Positions 48,341 through 58,345 of a stretch of DNA of 64,000 bases are shown piece after piece. The stretch is from Cupriavidus lacunae. Its GTDB lineage: Bacteria > Pseudomonadota > Gammaproteobacteria > Burkholderiales > Burkholderiaceae. The stretch spans positions 57,102 to 121,101 of the forward strand of contig NZ_QKWJ01000020.1 in assembly GCF_003353055.1 (NCBI RefSeq), written 5' to 3'. Position numbers and translations under genes: made by a program. Every line of letters begins with the position of its first letter. The first letter of the stretch is position 1. A model generated the notes under the pieces. That model saw only the letters and a program-made list of their open reading frames with translations. It was not told the DNA's origin and did not search any database.

Positions 48341-49200
48341 GTTGCGGCCTCCAGTGCTTGTTCGAGAGCACGGCGGGTCAGCACGCTGACCATCTGCCGC
48401 CGGTACGCTTCGCTGGCGCGCACGTCGCTGATGGGGCGCGCATCGCCCATGGCGGCGTGCGCGGCCTGCAGGATCAGGGCGTCGGTGACGCGCTGGCCGC
48501 GCAGGACCTGCTCGGCGCGCACGGCGCGTACCGGCGTCGGGCCGACCGCTGCTAGCACGATGCCGAGGTGGGCGCAGTGGCCGCTCTCAATCGTCAGCGA
48601 TACCGCCACGCCGACGGTGGCCAGTTCCATCTGCACGCGGCGGCCATGCTTGAGGTAGACCTTGCCGGTGTGGGGGCGCGGCGCCGGCACGGTGATGCGG
48701 GTGACGATCTCGTCCGGCGCGATGGCGGTCTTGCCGACGCCGGTGACAAAGTCTTCCACGCGCAACTCGCGCGAGCCGGACAAGCCGTACAGGTGCACCG
48801 AAGCACCGTCGGCCACCAGCGGCGCGATCGAATCGGCCGAGGGCGACGCGCGGCAGACGTTGCCCACCACGGTGGCGCGATGGCGCACCTGGATCGAGGC
48901 GAAGTCCGTCACGGCTTTCGCCAGGCTGGCGTAATGGCGCTGCACAAAGTCCGACGTCTCCACCGCGCGCGTGGTCACCAGCGCGCCGATGCGCAGGCCG
49001 TTGACGGGATCGAACGTCAGCACGTCCATGCCGGGGATCTTCTTGATGTTGATCACCTGCTCGGGCTTGCGCACGGACTCCTTGATCTGGACCAGCAGGT
49101 CCGTGCCGCCGGCCAGCACGCTGGCCTTGCCGCCGCACCGGTGCAGCATGGCCGAGGCTTCCGCCAGCGTTGCCGGTTCGAAGTACTCAAACGCTCTCAT
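48328..49200 (-). CDS. Molybdenum hydroxylase FAD subunit (CoxM-like)
   Basis: This 290-residue flavoprotein subunit begins FEYFEPATLAEASAMLHRCG and has the FAD pyrophosphate motif AGGTDLLV (30-37) and the second FAD motif TVVGNVCRASPSADSIAPL (about 110-128). A CO-dehydrogenase-type C-terminal domain follows. It is the first gene of the leftward coxM-coxS-coxL-ubiX-cobW operon and is divergent from a LysR gene; the 196-base gap between them (49201-49396) should hold both promoters. Confidence 0.93.
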
Positions 49201-49271
49201 TGCTCCTCCTGGTCTGTGCCATCGGCGGCGTCTGCCTGTTGTGTGGGGCGCGCACCGTTGAAGTCATCATG

Positions 49272-49295
49272 GGCGGATGGACTTCATCGGTAAAG
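49272..49295. promoter_or_regulatory. Possible LysR-site half in the divergent gap
   Basis: GGCGGAT (49272-49278) and TTCATCGGTAAA (49283-49294) lie between the divergent FAD-subunit and LysR genes. Similar elements, GGCGGATTCATCG and TTTAA, occur in the inverted repeat upstream of the second NCS2 permease. The spacing differs, so a shared operator is only a suggestion. Confidence 0.3.
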
Positions 49296-49396
49296 GTCCG
49301 GAAACGGATTAATTGATCGTGTTACTCTCTGAATCAGACGCGCCCGCCAGACTTGGCGAAGCAAGCGCGCACCCCGACATCCCGGAGGCAGACAAC

Positions 49397-50320
49397 GTGA
49401 CCAACATCAGCAACATGAACGTGTCGCTGCGCCAGCTGCGCGCGTTCATTGCCGTGGCGCAAGAGCGCCATTTCACCCGCGCAGCCGAGAAGCTGGACCT
49501 GTCGCAGTCGTCGGTCAGCGCGCTGATCCACGAGCTGGAAGGCAATCTCGGCCTGAAGCTGTTCGACCGCCACACGCGCCAGCTGCACATCACCCAGGCG
49601 GGCGCGGAGCTGCTGCCGCTGGTGAAGAAGGCGGTGGCCGATATCGACAGCGTGATCGAGAACTCCAGCGAGTTGCGCACGCTGGGGCGCGGGCGCGTGT
49701 CGATCTCGGCATCGTCGATCCAGGCGGCGCTGATGCTGCCGCGCGTGATCCGCGAGTTCTGCGTGAGCCATCCGGGCGTGAAGGTGGAACTGCACGATGT
49801 GTCCGAGCATGAGGTGACCAAGATGGTCAGCTCGGGCGAGGTGGATTTCGGCATCGGCACCATCCCCGAGGGCCAGCCCGACCTGAGCGCGCACCGGCTG
49901 ATGTCCGATCCCTTCGTGATCGTGATGCCCGCGCACCATCCGCTGCGCCGGCGCAAGGCGCTGCGCTGGGAGGACGTAGCCGGCCTGCCCGTGATCGGGC
50001 CGCACAAGGGCAACCCGATCCGCGATTGCCTGGATACGGCGCTGGCCGCGCGCGGCATCTCGCTGCAGCGCGTGCACGAGGTGTTCCTGCCGCTGACCAT
50101 GGTGGGCATGGTGGATGCCGGGCTGGGCATCGCGGTGATGAGCGCGGCGGTCACGCGGCTGACTTCCGCGCTGGGGCTGGCCACGGTGATGCCGACCGAT
50201 CCGGTGATCCACCGCGAGATCTCGCTGCTGGTGCACGCGGACCGGTCGCTGTCACCGCCGGCCCAGGCTTTCCGCGACCTGCTGATGCGCTATCGCGCCA
50301 AGCTTGCTGATGCAGGCTGA
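49397..50320 (+). CDS. LysR-family transcriptional regulator
   Basis: This 307-residue LTTR has the N-terminal winged helix (VSLRQLRAFIAVAQERHFTRAAEKLDL cut at its core: RAFIAVAQERHFTRAAEKL) and recognition helix SQSSVSALIHELEGNLG. A periplasmic-binding-like effector domain follows (about 95-300, with FGIGTIPEGQPDL and MVDAGLGIAVMS). I chose the GTG at 49397 because GGAGG lies 9 bases upstream; an ATG 18 bases further on is an alternative. It is divergent from the molybdenum-hydroxylase operon and convergent, 5 bases apart, with the second NCS2 permease, and is the best candidate for their regulator. Confidence 0.9.
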   Translation: MTNISNMNVSLRQLRAFIAVAQERHFTRAAEKLDLSQSSVSALIHELEGNLGLKLFDRHTRQLHITQAGAELLPLVKKAVADIDSVIENSSELRTLGRGRVSISASSIQAALMLPRVIREFCVSHPGVKVELHDVSEHEVTKMVSSGEVDFGIGTIPEGQPDLSAHRLMSDPFVIVMPAHHPLRRRKALRWEDVAGLPVIGPHKGNPIRDCLDTALAARGISLQRVHEVFLPLTMVGMVDAGLGIAVMSAAVTRLTSALGLATVMPTDPVIHREISLLVHADRSLSPPAQAFRDLLMRYRAKLADAG

Positions 50321-50325
50321 CTACG

Positions 50326-51717
50326 TCATGCCGGCTCCTTTGCCAGCCCGTGGGCCTGGGGGACCGGCGAGCGGGCGTTTAACAGCAGGTTCAGCAGCAC
50401 CGCGGTCAGTGTGCCGAGCAGGATGCCGTTCTGGCAGAACTTGGCCAGCAGCTCCGGCATCTGCGCGAAGAACTTGTCCGACACCAGCGGGATCATGCCC
50501 AGCGCCACGCTGACCGCGACGATATAGGCGTTCTTCTTGTTCTCGACAAAGTCCACATGGCCGAGGATGCGCACGCCGGTGGCGGCCACCATGCCGAACA
50601 TCACCAGCGCGGCGCCGCCCAGCACGTATTGCGGGATCGATGCGGCAAAGAAGGCCAGCTTGGGCAGGCAGCCCAGCACGATCAGGATTCCGCCGGCGGT
50701 GGCGCAGACCCAGCGGCTGCGCACGCCCGTGACCTGCACCAGTCCCACGTTCTGCGCGTACGAGGTGTAGGTGAAGGTGTTGAACACCGCCCCGACCAGC
50801 GCGCCGACGCCGTCGGCACGCAGGCCGCGCGCGAGGTCGTCGCAGCCCACCGGGCGGCCCACGATCTCACCGAGCGCCAGGAACTGGCCCACGCCCTCGA
50901 TCATGATCACGATCATCACCACGCACAGGGTGGCCGTGGTCATGGCGTCGAAGGTGGGCCAGCCGAAATGGAAGGGCGTGATCAGCTCCACCCAGTGCGC
51001 GTTGTGCAGACCGTCGAAGTTGACCTTGCCCAGCGACAGTGTAATCAGGAAGCCCACTGCAATGCCGATCAGCACCGCAACGTTGCACAGGAAGCCCCTG
51101 GCAAAGGCCACCAGCGCCAGCACCGTGCACAGCACCGCGGTGGCAATGGCGATGTTCACCGGCAGGCCGAAATTGGGATTGGGCACGGGACCGGCCGCGG
51201 TGTTGATGGTCGGGTTGCCGCCCGCCGCCCAGTTGATGCCCACGCGCATCAGCGAGATGCCGATCACCAGCACGACGGTGCCGGTCACCACCGGCGGGAA
51301 CCAGCGCACCATCTTGCCGACATACGGTGCGGCAAAGTAGGTGAAGATGCCCGCCACCATCACCGCGCCGAACACGGCCGGCAGGCCCAGCGACGGATTG
51401 GAGCCGGTGGCGATGATCGGCGCGATCGCGGTGAAGGTGACGCCCATCATCACTGGCAGGCGGATGCCGATCTTCCAGATGCCGATGCTCTGGATCATCG
51501 TCACCAGGCCGCAGCAGAACAGGTCCGCCGCGATCAGGAAGGCGATCTGGTCCTTGGGCAGCTTGAGGGCGCCGCCGATGATCATCGGCACGGCAATCGC
51601 GCCGGCATACATCACCAGCACGTGCTGCAGGCCCAGGGCGAGCAGGCGGGGCGGGGGCAGGACCTCGTCAACGGGATGCACGGGGGCATTCCCTTGCGCA
51701 GGCAGGGTGGGGTTCAT
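50326..51717 (-). CDS. NCS2-family nucleobase permease 2
   Basis: This 463-residue NCS2 carrier begins LGLQHVLVMYAGAIAVPMII, has RLPVMMGVTFTAIAPIIATG and the NAT signature QNVGLVQVTG with Gln at the first position, as in xanthine and urate carriers. The ATG at 51717 follows AAAGGAGACAGC. Compared with the first NCS2 permease it has an extra periplasmic loop near residues 170-195 (GNPTINTAAGPVPNPN) and the Gln rather than Glu. It is the last gene of the leftward amidohydrolase-ubiD unit, with a 227-base gap that may hold its own promoter. Confidence 0.9.
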   Translation of the reverse strand: MNPTLPAQGNAPVHPVDEVLPPPRLLALGLQHVLVMYAGAIAVPMIIGGALKLPKDQIAFLIAADLFCCGLVTMIQSIGIWKIGIRLPVMMGVTFTAIAPIIATGSNPSLGLPAVFGAVMVAGIFTYFAAPYVGKMVRWFPPVVTGTVVLVIGISLMRVGINWAAGGNPTINTAAGPVPNPNFGLPVNIAIATAVLCTVLALVAFARGFLCNVAVLIGIAVGFLITLSLGKVNFDGLHNAHWVELITPFHFGWPTFDAMTTATLCVVMIVIMIEGVGQFLALGEIVGRPVGCDDLARGLRADGVGALVGAVFNTFTYTSYAQNVGLVQVTGVRSRWVCATAGGILIVLGCLPKLAFFAASIPQYVLGGAALVMFGMVAATGVRILGHVDFVENKKNAYIVAVSVALGMIPLVSDKFFAQMPELLAKFCQNGILLGTLTAVLLNLLLNARSPVPQAHGLAKEPA

Positions 51718-51887
51718 GCTGTCTCCTTTGGTCGGTACCACGCCGGTCGCGCATTGCGCTCACGTGTCGCCAAGGTCGCCGGCGGTTTCCTTTCCGGGAT
51801 GGTCGTGCCATCCTCTCGTGCGATGCCCGCGCCTGTCCTGTCTTATGAAACCAGCATGACAGCGGCGGCGGGAGGGTACAACGTGCG

Positions 51888-51926
51888 CGGCGGATTTATC
51901 GATCGGGTTAAACGATGAATCCGCCG
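51888..51926. promoter_or_regulatory. Inverted repeat upstream of NCS2 permease 2
   Basis: Arms CGGCGGATTTATCG and CGATGAATCCGCCG are complementary over 14 bases with one mismatch, separated by 11 bases. The site is about 170 bases upstream of the permease start and 19 bases from the ubiD stop, with no T-run, so an operator is likelier than a terminator. The AT-N11-AT-like core fits a LysR-type site. Confidence 0.55.
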
Positions 51927-51944
51927 GTTTCAGCGGGTTATCCC

Positions 51945-53387
51945 TTACGGCACGTGGGAGCCCGCGCGTTCCAGCCGCGCGAGTAGTGCTGCTGCGCGCT
52001 CCATCGCGGCAGGGTCAATGCGCGCGCGGATACCGTCGAAGGCGGGTCCGCGCGTGGCGTCCAGCCCCATGCGTGACGTGGTGCCGACACCTGATGCCGA
52101 GGGGTCGAGTGCGCTGCCAGGCAGGCCATCGACCACCACCACGTCCAGGTGCGGCTGCAGGTGCGTGGCAATTGCCCACAGCACGTCTTCATCGCGGGTG
52201 ATGTCGACGTCCTCATCCACCGCGATCACCGTCTTCAGGTACGGGTCCCAGCCGAGCAGGCCCAGCATCACCTGGCGCGCCTCGCCGGGGCGGCTCTGGC
52301 GCAGTGCCACGTAGGCGTGGAAGTGCGTGCCGGAGCTGGGGTAGTGCACCGCGGTGACGCCCGGGAAGCGCTCCCTGAGCTTCTCGACCATCTCGGATTC
52401 GCGCGGGATGCGGCCCAGGTTCAGGTGCTCGGCGGAGTTGCCGCCGACCACGTCGACCAGCCACGCTTCCGTGCGGCGCATCACGCTTTGCACGCGCAGC
52501 AGGTTGTTGGTCGAACGGTCCGACGAATAGCCGGTGAACTCGCCGAAGGGGCCTTCCTCGACGCGCGCTTCAGGATCGATCACGCCTTCAAGCACGATCT
52601 CGGCATGCGCCGGCACCAGGATGCCGTGGCGCGGCGTGCGTACCACTTCCAGCGGCGCGCCGAACAGGCCGCCGGCGACGTGGCGCTCATCCACGCCGTA
52701 GGGCAGCCGCGCGGCGCCGGCCAGCATGAACAGCGGATGCGCGCCGATCACCATGGCCACCGGCAGCGGGCGCCCAAGCTCGGTGGCGCGCTGCTGCATG
52801 CGCCACAGGTGCCCGCGAGAATGCAGGCTGGTGGCGATCTCGGTGGGCGAGTGCAGCATCGAGCGGTGGTAGCTGGCGTTGCCGCTGCCGGTGTCGGGGT
52901 CTTCCGCGATCAGGATCGCATTGGTGATGTAGGGGCCGCGGTCAGTGGCGAAGTGCTTGATCGCCGGGATCGTGCGCAGGTCGATGTGTTCAGTCTCGAC
53001 ATGGCCGGTGACGGCGCCGCTGTCCAGCACGCGCGGCGCCACCATGCGGCGGCTGCGGGCCTGGTATTCGGCATGGATGCCGGCGGGCGCCACGCCGCCC
53101 AGCATGCGCCCCACGCGCTCGCGCGAGGCAAAGAGGTTGGTTGCCAGCGACGTGCCCAGTCCTTCGACATGGTCGAACAGCAAGGCCGGATGCCGGCCCA
53201 GCGCGGCCAGCGCCCACACCAGCGCGGTCGGGTCCTGGTCGGCGCCGACCGGCTCGCGGATATGCAGCACGTCTTCGGGAAAGGCCTCGCGGTAGGCGGC
53301 CAGGAACTGGTGGAAGTCCTGCGAGGTGTCGTGGAAAGGCTTGAGCGCCGATGCCGCTGAGGCAAAAGGCGCTGAGGGTGAGTTCAT
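51945..53387 (-). CDS. UbiD-family prenyl-FMN-dependent decarboxylase
   Basis: This 480-residue protein is a UbiD-type non-oxidative (de)carboxylase of aromatic or heteroaromatic acids. The catalytic Glu-Arg-Glu network is complete: Arg175 in GNASYHRSMLHSP, then Glu278 and Glu283 in RVEEGPFGEFTGYSSD, at the same spacing as in fungal Fdc1. Other family blocks are GAHPLF (about 215) and VVGGNSAEHLNLGRIPRE. It lies in a leftward unit behind two amidohydrolases, with the UbiX gene 6 kb away in the divergent hydroxylase operon. Its metabolic substrate is unknown; the cluster suggests a nitrogen heterocycle carboxylate. Confidence 0.92.
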   Translation of the reverse strand: MNSPSAPFASAASALKPFHDTSQDFHQFLAAYREAFPEDVLHIREPVGADQDPTALVWALAALGRHPALLFDHVEGLGTSLATNLFASRERVGRMLGGVAPAGIHAEYQARSRRMVAPRVLDSGAVTGHVETEHIDLRTIPAIKHFATDRGPYITNAILIAEDPDTGSGNASYHRSMLHSPTEIATSLHSRGHLWRMQQRATELGRPLPVAMVIGAHPLFMLAGAARLPYGVDERHVAGGLFGAPLEVVRTPRHGILVPAHAEIVLEGVIDPEARVEEGPFGEFTGYSSDRSTNNLLRVQSVMRRTEAWLVDVVGGNSAEHLNLGRIPRESEMVEKLRERFPGVTAVHYPSSGTHFHAYVALRQSRPGEARQVMLGLLGWDPYLKTVIAVDEDVDITRDEDVLWAIATHLQPHLDVVVVDGLPGSALDPSASGVGTTSRMGLDATRGPAFDGIRARIDPAAMERAAALLARLERAGSHVP

Positions 53388-53502
53388 GGATCGGCTCCGT
53401 GGTCAGGGTTGGCCAGGGCGAAGGCTGCCCCGGCGGCCGGGAATGCTCCCGGCCGCCGTGCCGTGCCTGCCTGCCGAACAACTACCGGCTAGCGACTACG
53501 AA

Positions 53503-54417
53503 TCAACGCGTGCTGGCGTACGTATCCTTCAACCGCGCCAGTGCCTCTTCCTGCGTCTTGGGCGGCGCCGTGGTTTCGATGCCGACCAGCCGGGCGATGT
53601 TGTTGCCCATGTAGTCCTCCAGCCCGTCCTCGTCCAGGTCCATGCCCTGCGGCGCCGGGCCGCACAGCATCTCCAGCTCGCGCAGCCACATGCCGGGCTC
53701 GTTGGGCGGGGTGTCGGTGCCGAACACGATCTTGTCGCGCGGCAGCTGGCGCGCGAACTCGACGATGCGCGACTGGAAGCACCAGCCCGATTCGCAATAC
53801 ACGTTGGGCGTGTCCATCGCCATCCAGAAGGCCTCGAACGAGTAGTTGCCGCCGGTCTGGATGCCGAAGTGGCCGATGATGAAATTGACCATCGGGAATT
53901 CGCGGATGATCGGATAGAACATCGTCGGAATCGTGTACGGGCCGTCGCCGGTGTGGATCAGCACCACCACGTTGTACTTGGCGCAGACCTTCATCGCCGG
54001 GCGCAGCCAGTCAAGTGCGCGGTCAGGGCGGTAGCCGTGCATGTTGGCATGCAGCTTGAGCATCTTGAAGCCGTATTCCCTGACGTGGAATTCCAGCTCC
54101 TGTGCGCCTTCTTCCGGGCCCCAACGCGGGTTGAAGGTGAAGTTGCCGATAAAGCGGTCGGGGTACTTCTGGCAGAGCTCAGCGATGTAGGCCATGTAGT
54201 CGCGGATGCCTTCGCGCCCGCGGCGGTTGCCATCGCGGTAGCCGGTATTGCCCGGCGGCGGCTGGATAAACCCCATATCGATGCGGCGCGGCTTGCCGTT
54301 GATCATGTAGGGGCCGTCCATCATCTTGAGCATGCGCTCGCCGTTGAAGGGCTCGCCGGTGTGGCGCCAGGCTTCGTCGACGAGATTGGTCGGGTGCAGA
54401 TGGGTATCGATAATCAT
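53503..54417 (-). CDS. Amidohydrolase_2 family metal-dependent hydrolase/decarboxylase, HxH intact
   Basis: This 304-residue TIM-barrel protein belongs to the amidohydrolase_2 (PF04909) family of ACMSD, 2-pyrone-4,6-dicarboxylate hydrolase and gamma-resorcylate decarboxylase. The metal-binding DTHLH is at residues 4-8 (MIIDTHLHPTN). Further ligand blocks are VVLIHTGDGPY (about 170), FIIGHFGIQTGG (about 195) and the catalytic Asp in IVFGTDTPPNE (about 247). It lies 48 bases downstream of a close paralogue that lacks the HxH. It may open a ring or decarboxylate an intermediate next to UbiD. Confidence 0.88.
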   Translation of the reverse strand: MIIDTHLHPTNLVDEAWRHTGEPFNGERMLKMMDGPYMINGKPRRIDMGFIQPPPGNTGYRDGNRRGREGIRDYMAYIAELCQKYPDRFIGNFTFNPRWGPEEGAQELEFHVREYGFKMLKLHANMHGYRPDRALDWLRPAMKVCAKYNVVVLIHTGDGPYTIPTMFYPIIREFPMVNFIIGHFGIQTGGNYSFEAFWMAMDTPNVYCESGWCFQSRIVEFARQLPRDKIVFGTDTPPNEPGMWLRELEMLCGPAPQGMDLDEDGLEDYMGNNIARLVGIETTAPPKTQEEALARLKDTYASTR

Positions 54418-54464
54418 GTTGTGTGCTCCGGAGTCCGTTGTCGGTGGCGCGGGCTTGTGTGCGC

Positions 54465-55367
54465 TTACGCGGCCAGGCGCGCTTTCGCTTCTTCCAGCGT
54501 GCGCGGGACCGGTGTCGGTTCCAGGCCGATCATCCGGGCGACGTTGTTGCCGAGGTAGTCCTCCAGCGTGTCTTCATCCAGGTTCAGGCCCTGGGGCGGC
54601 TCGAAGCACAGCACTTCCAGCAGGCGCAGCCACATGCCGGGCTCGTTGGGCGGGGTGTCGGAGCCGAACAGGATCTTGTGCTTGGGCAGCACCTTGGCGA
54701 ACTCAACGATGCGCGACTGCAGGCACCAGCCCGATTCGCAGTACACATTGGGCATGTCCATGGCCATCTGGAACGGCTCGAAGCAGTACACGCCGCCGGT
54801 CTGCACGCCGAAGTGGGCCATGATGAAGTTCACCGTCGGGAACTCCTTCATCATCGGCACCCATTCGGTCGGGATGCTGTAGGGGCCGTCGCCGGTATGC
54901 AGCTTGACCAGCACGCCCAGCTCGGCGCACTTCTGCAGCGCCGGGCGCAGCCAGTCGAGCGCGCGGTCGGGGCGGTAGGCGTGCATATTGGCCTGGAACT
55001 GGACCATCTTGAAGCCCAGCTTCCTGACGTAGTGCTCCATGGCATTGACGCCGTTCTGCACGCCGCAGCGCGGGTTGTAGACGAAGCAGCCGATAAAGCG
55101 TTCCGGGTATTTCTTCACCATCTCGACGGTGTAGGCCATGTACGCGTCGATGGACTCGCCGCCCGACTTCACGCCGTCGGTGTAGGTGTAGATGGTGTTG
55201 CCCTGCGGGGGCTGGATAAAGGCTTTGTCGATGCGGCGCGGCTTGCCGTTGATGGTGAACGGGCCGTCCATCATCTGGATCAGGCGCTCGCCGGTGAACG
55301 GGTCGCCGTCGTGGCGCCAGGCCAGGTCGACCAGGTTCGTCGGATAACAGCTGGTGTCGATGATCAT
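54465..55367 (-). CDS. Amidohydrolase_2 family paralogue lacking the HxH motif
   Basis: This 300-residue protein is a tandem paralogue of the next gene, clearly related along its length (same NGKPRRID, MHAYRPDRALDWLRPA-like and FGSDTPPNEPGMWLR blocks). However, the N-terminal metal motif reads DTSCYPTN where the paralogue has DTHLHPTN, so both HxH histidines are replaced by Ser and Tyr. Later ligands are kept: KLHTGDGPY, MAHFGVQTGG and the Asp in FGSDTPP. It may be a structural partner, a mono-metal enzyme with a changed reaction, or a regulatory pseudo-enzyme. The ATG at 55367 gives MIIDTSCYPTN in register with the paralogue. Confidence 0.85.
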   Translation of the reverse strand: MIIDTSCYPTNLVDLAWRHDGDPFTGERLIQMMDGPFTINGKPRRIDKAFIQPPQGNTIYTYTDGVKSGGESIDAYMAYTVEMVKKYPERFIGCFVYNPRCGVQNGVNAMEHYVRKLGFKMVQFQANMHAYRPDRALDWLRPALQKCAELGVLVKLHTGDGPYSIPTEWVPMMKEFPTVNFIMAHFGVQTGGVYCFEPFQMAMDMPNVYCESGWCLQSRIVEFAKVLPKHKILFGSDTPPNEPGMWLRLLEVLCFEPPQGLNLDEDTLEDYLGNNVARMIGLEPTPVPRTLEEAKARLAA

Positions 55368-55639
55368 GGGAGATCCCCTAACAATGACTAGGTTGGACAC
55401 GCATGCGGCGGGCGCGCGCGAACAACGCCGCGGGGCCGGCCTTGCATGCTGCTATCGGGAGTCTTTGTCAGGGGAGCTGTTGGACCACTGCGCCACCGAC
55501 GAAACACTCCGTCAGTGAGCAATCTCCAGTTGAACCTCGCGGCATTGCGCCGCTGCTGTCCAATCGACCGCTTCTACCCACGCGCTCGTTATACATAGCG
55601 ACGCTCGGGCTCGTCAAGAATCTTATGTGCTGCGGTGCA
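55368..55639. other. Upstream region of the amidohydrolase-ubiD operon
   Basis: This 272-base gap lies between the leftward operon and the stop of the YgjP-like gene. Apart from the promoter at 55588-55617 it has a transcribed leader of about 210 bases. I see no clear ORF with a ribosome-binding site and no terminator for the YgjP-like gene. Confidence 0.5.
55588..55617 (-). promoter_or_regulatory. Candidate sigma70 promoter of the amidohydrolase-ubiD operon
   Basis: On the minus strand TTGACG (55617-55612) and TATAAC (55593-55588) are separated by 18 bases, a good sigma70 match. Transcription would enter the leftward HxH-less amidohydrolase gene after a leader of about 210 bases. Confidence 0.55.
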
Positions 55640-56173
55640 CTACGCTGGCGTAGCGCGCTCCAGTTCGCGCCATGCCAGCCACAGGCGCGTGTCGAACTCA
55701 AGCTGGTGGTAGCGCGGCTCCATGTGCTCGCAGAGCCGATAGAAGGCTTTGTCGTGGTCGCTCTCCTTGAGGTGCGAGAGTTCGTGCACGACGATCATGC
55801 GCAGGAATTCCGGCGGCGCCTCCTTGAACAGCGAGGCCACGCGGATTTCCTTCTTGGCCTTGAGCTTGCCGCCCTGCACGCGCGAGATCGCGGTGTGCAG
55901 GCCCAGCGCGCGCTGCGCGGAATCGAGGCGCGCGTCGAAGCCGACCTTGTGCAGCGGCGGCGCGCTGCGCAGGTATTCCTGCTTGATGTCCGTGGCGTAT
56001 TCGTACAGCGCGCGGTCGGTCTGCACGGTGTGGCGCTCGGGGTAGCGGCGGGCGATATGGTCCCCGAGCCGGCCGGCGGCGATCAGCTCGCGCACCTGGT
56101 CCAGCACGCCGGGCGGATAGCCGCCCAGGAAGCGCATCGGGTCCTTGCCGGCGGGGCGCCAGGTTTCAGTCAC
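55640..56173 (-). CDS. YgjP-type M48-like metallopeptidase (DUF45)
   Basis: This 177-residue protein has the zincin motif HELSH (130-134) in MIVVHELSHLKESDHDKAFY, with the third ligand probably His140 or the later His in RLCEHMEP. That matches the YgjP/WLM (DUF45) metallopeptidase-like family. Members are short cytoplasmic zinc peptidases of unclear substrate. It is 13 bases downstream of the zinc-ribbon gene on the same strand, so the two probably form a small operon. Confidence 0.88.
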   Translation of the reverse strand: MTETWRPAGKDPMRFLGGYPPGVLDQVRELIAAGRLGDHIARRYPERHTVQTDRALYEYATDIKQEYLRSAPPLHKVGFDARLDSAQRALGLHTAISRVQGGKLKAKKEIRVASLFKEAPPEFLRMIVVHELSHLKESDHDKAFYRLCEHMEPRYHQLEFDTRLWLAWRELERATPA

Positions 56174-56186
56174 TGCAGCGGCCTGC

Positions 56187-56411
56187 TCAGTGGTGGTGGT
56201 GATGGTGGTGCATCCAGCTGTTGTCCAGCGAGTTGACGAAGGACTCGACCGCGTCCTTGTCGCCGGTGGCGTGGCGCATCATCTCGCCGCACTTGCAAAA
56301 ACCCTGGTACGGGGTGATGTGCGAGCAGGCCGACGTCTTCTGCAGGTACAGGGTGACGGGTTTCGTGCACTTCTTGCACTTGAACTTGAGGGTCAGGGCG
56401 GGTTTGCTCAT
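56187..56411 (-). CDS. Small zinc-ribbon protein with a natural C-terminal His7 tail
   Basis: This 74-residue protein starts MSKPALTLKFKCKKCTKPVT and has a four-Cys zinc-ribbon pattern: CKKC (about 12-15) and CKCG (about 40-43), with an extra Cys in SACSHITPY. It ends NSWMHHHHHHH: seven encoded histidines immediately before the stop. I chose the ATG at 56411; upstream in-frame sequence lacks family character. The protein is unknown to me. The tail should bind Ni or Zn. It shares a strand with the YgjP-like peptidase and is divergent from ettA. Confidence 0.75.
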   Translation of the reverse strand: MSKPALTLKFKCKKCTKPVTLYLQKTSACSHITPYQGFCKCGEMMRHATGDKDAVESFVNSLDNSWMHHHHHHH

Positions 56412-56550
56412 GGCGATGGCTTGAAAAATCAGCGGAAAGTCGAACCTGACATTGTACCGGCGGGGGCGGAATCCGGCCGGCGCCGGCTCAGCGCGCGGTG
56501 TCCGCCTGATACACTGCCGCCATTCCCGAACAACCCTCCAACACGCACCC

Positions 56551-58218
<1,668 letters not shown>

Positions 58219-58241
58219 TGGGGTGTTGAGTGTGAGAGAGA

Positions 58242-58268
58242 ACCAGGTCTTCGGGCCTGGTTTTTTTA
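58242..58268 (+). terminator. Terminator after ettA
   Basis: AACCAGGTC and GGCCTGGTT pair (with one G-U) around a TTCG tetraloop, followed by seven Ts, 24 bases after the stop. Confidence 0.9.
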
Positions 58269-58345
58269 TGAGCCGGCGACCTCCTTGTTGTTGGCCGGTC
58301 ATTTGGGTAATTCCAATGTGGTTGGTGCTTTGACCGCCCTGGTTT

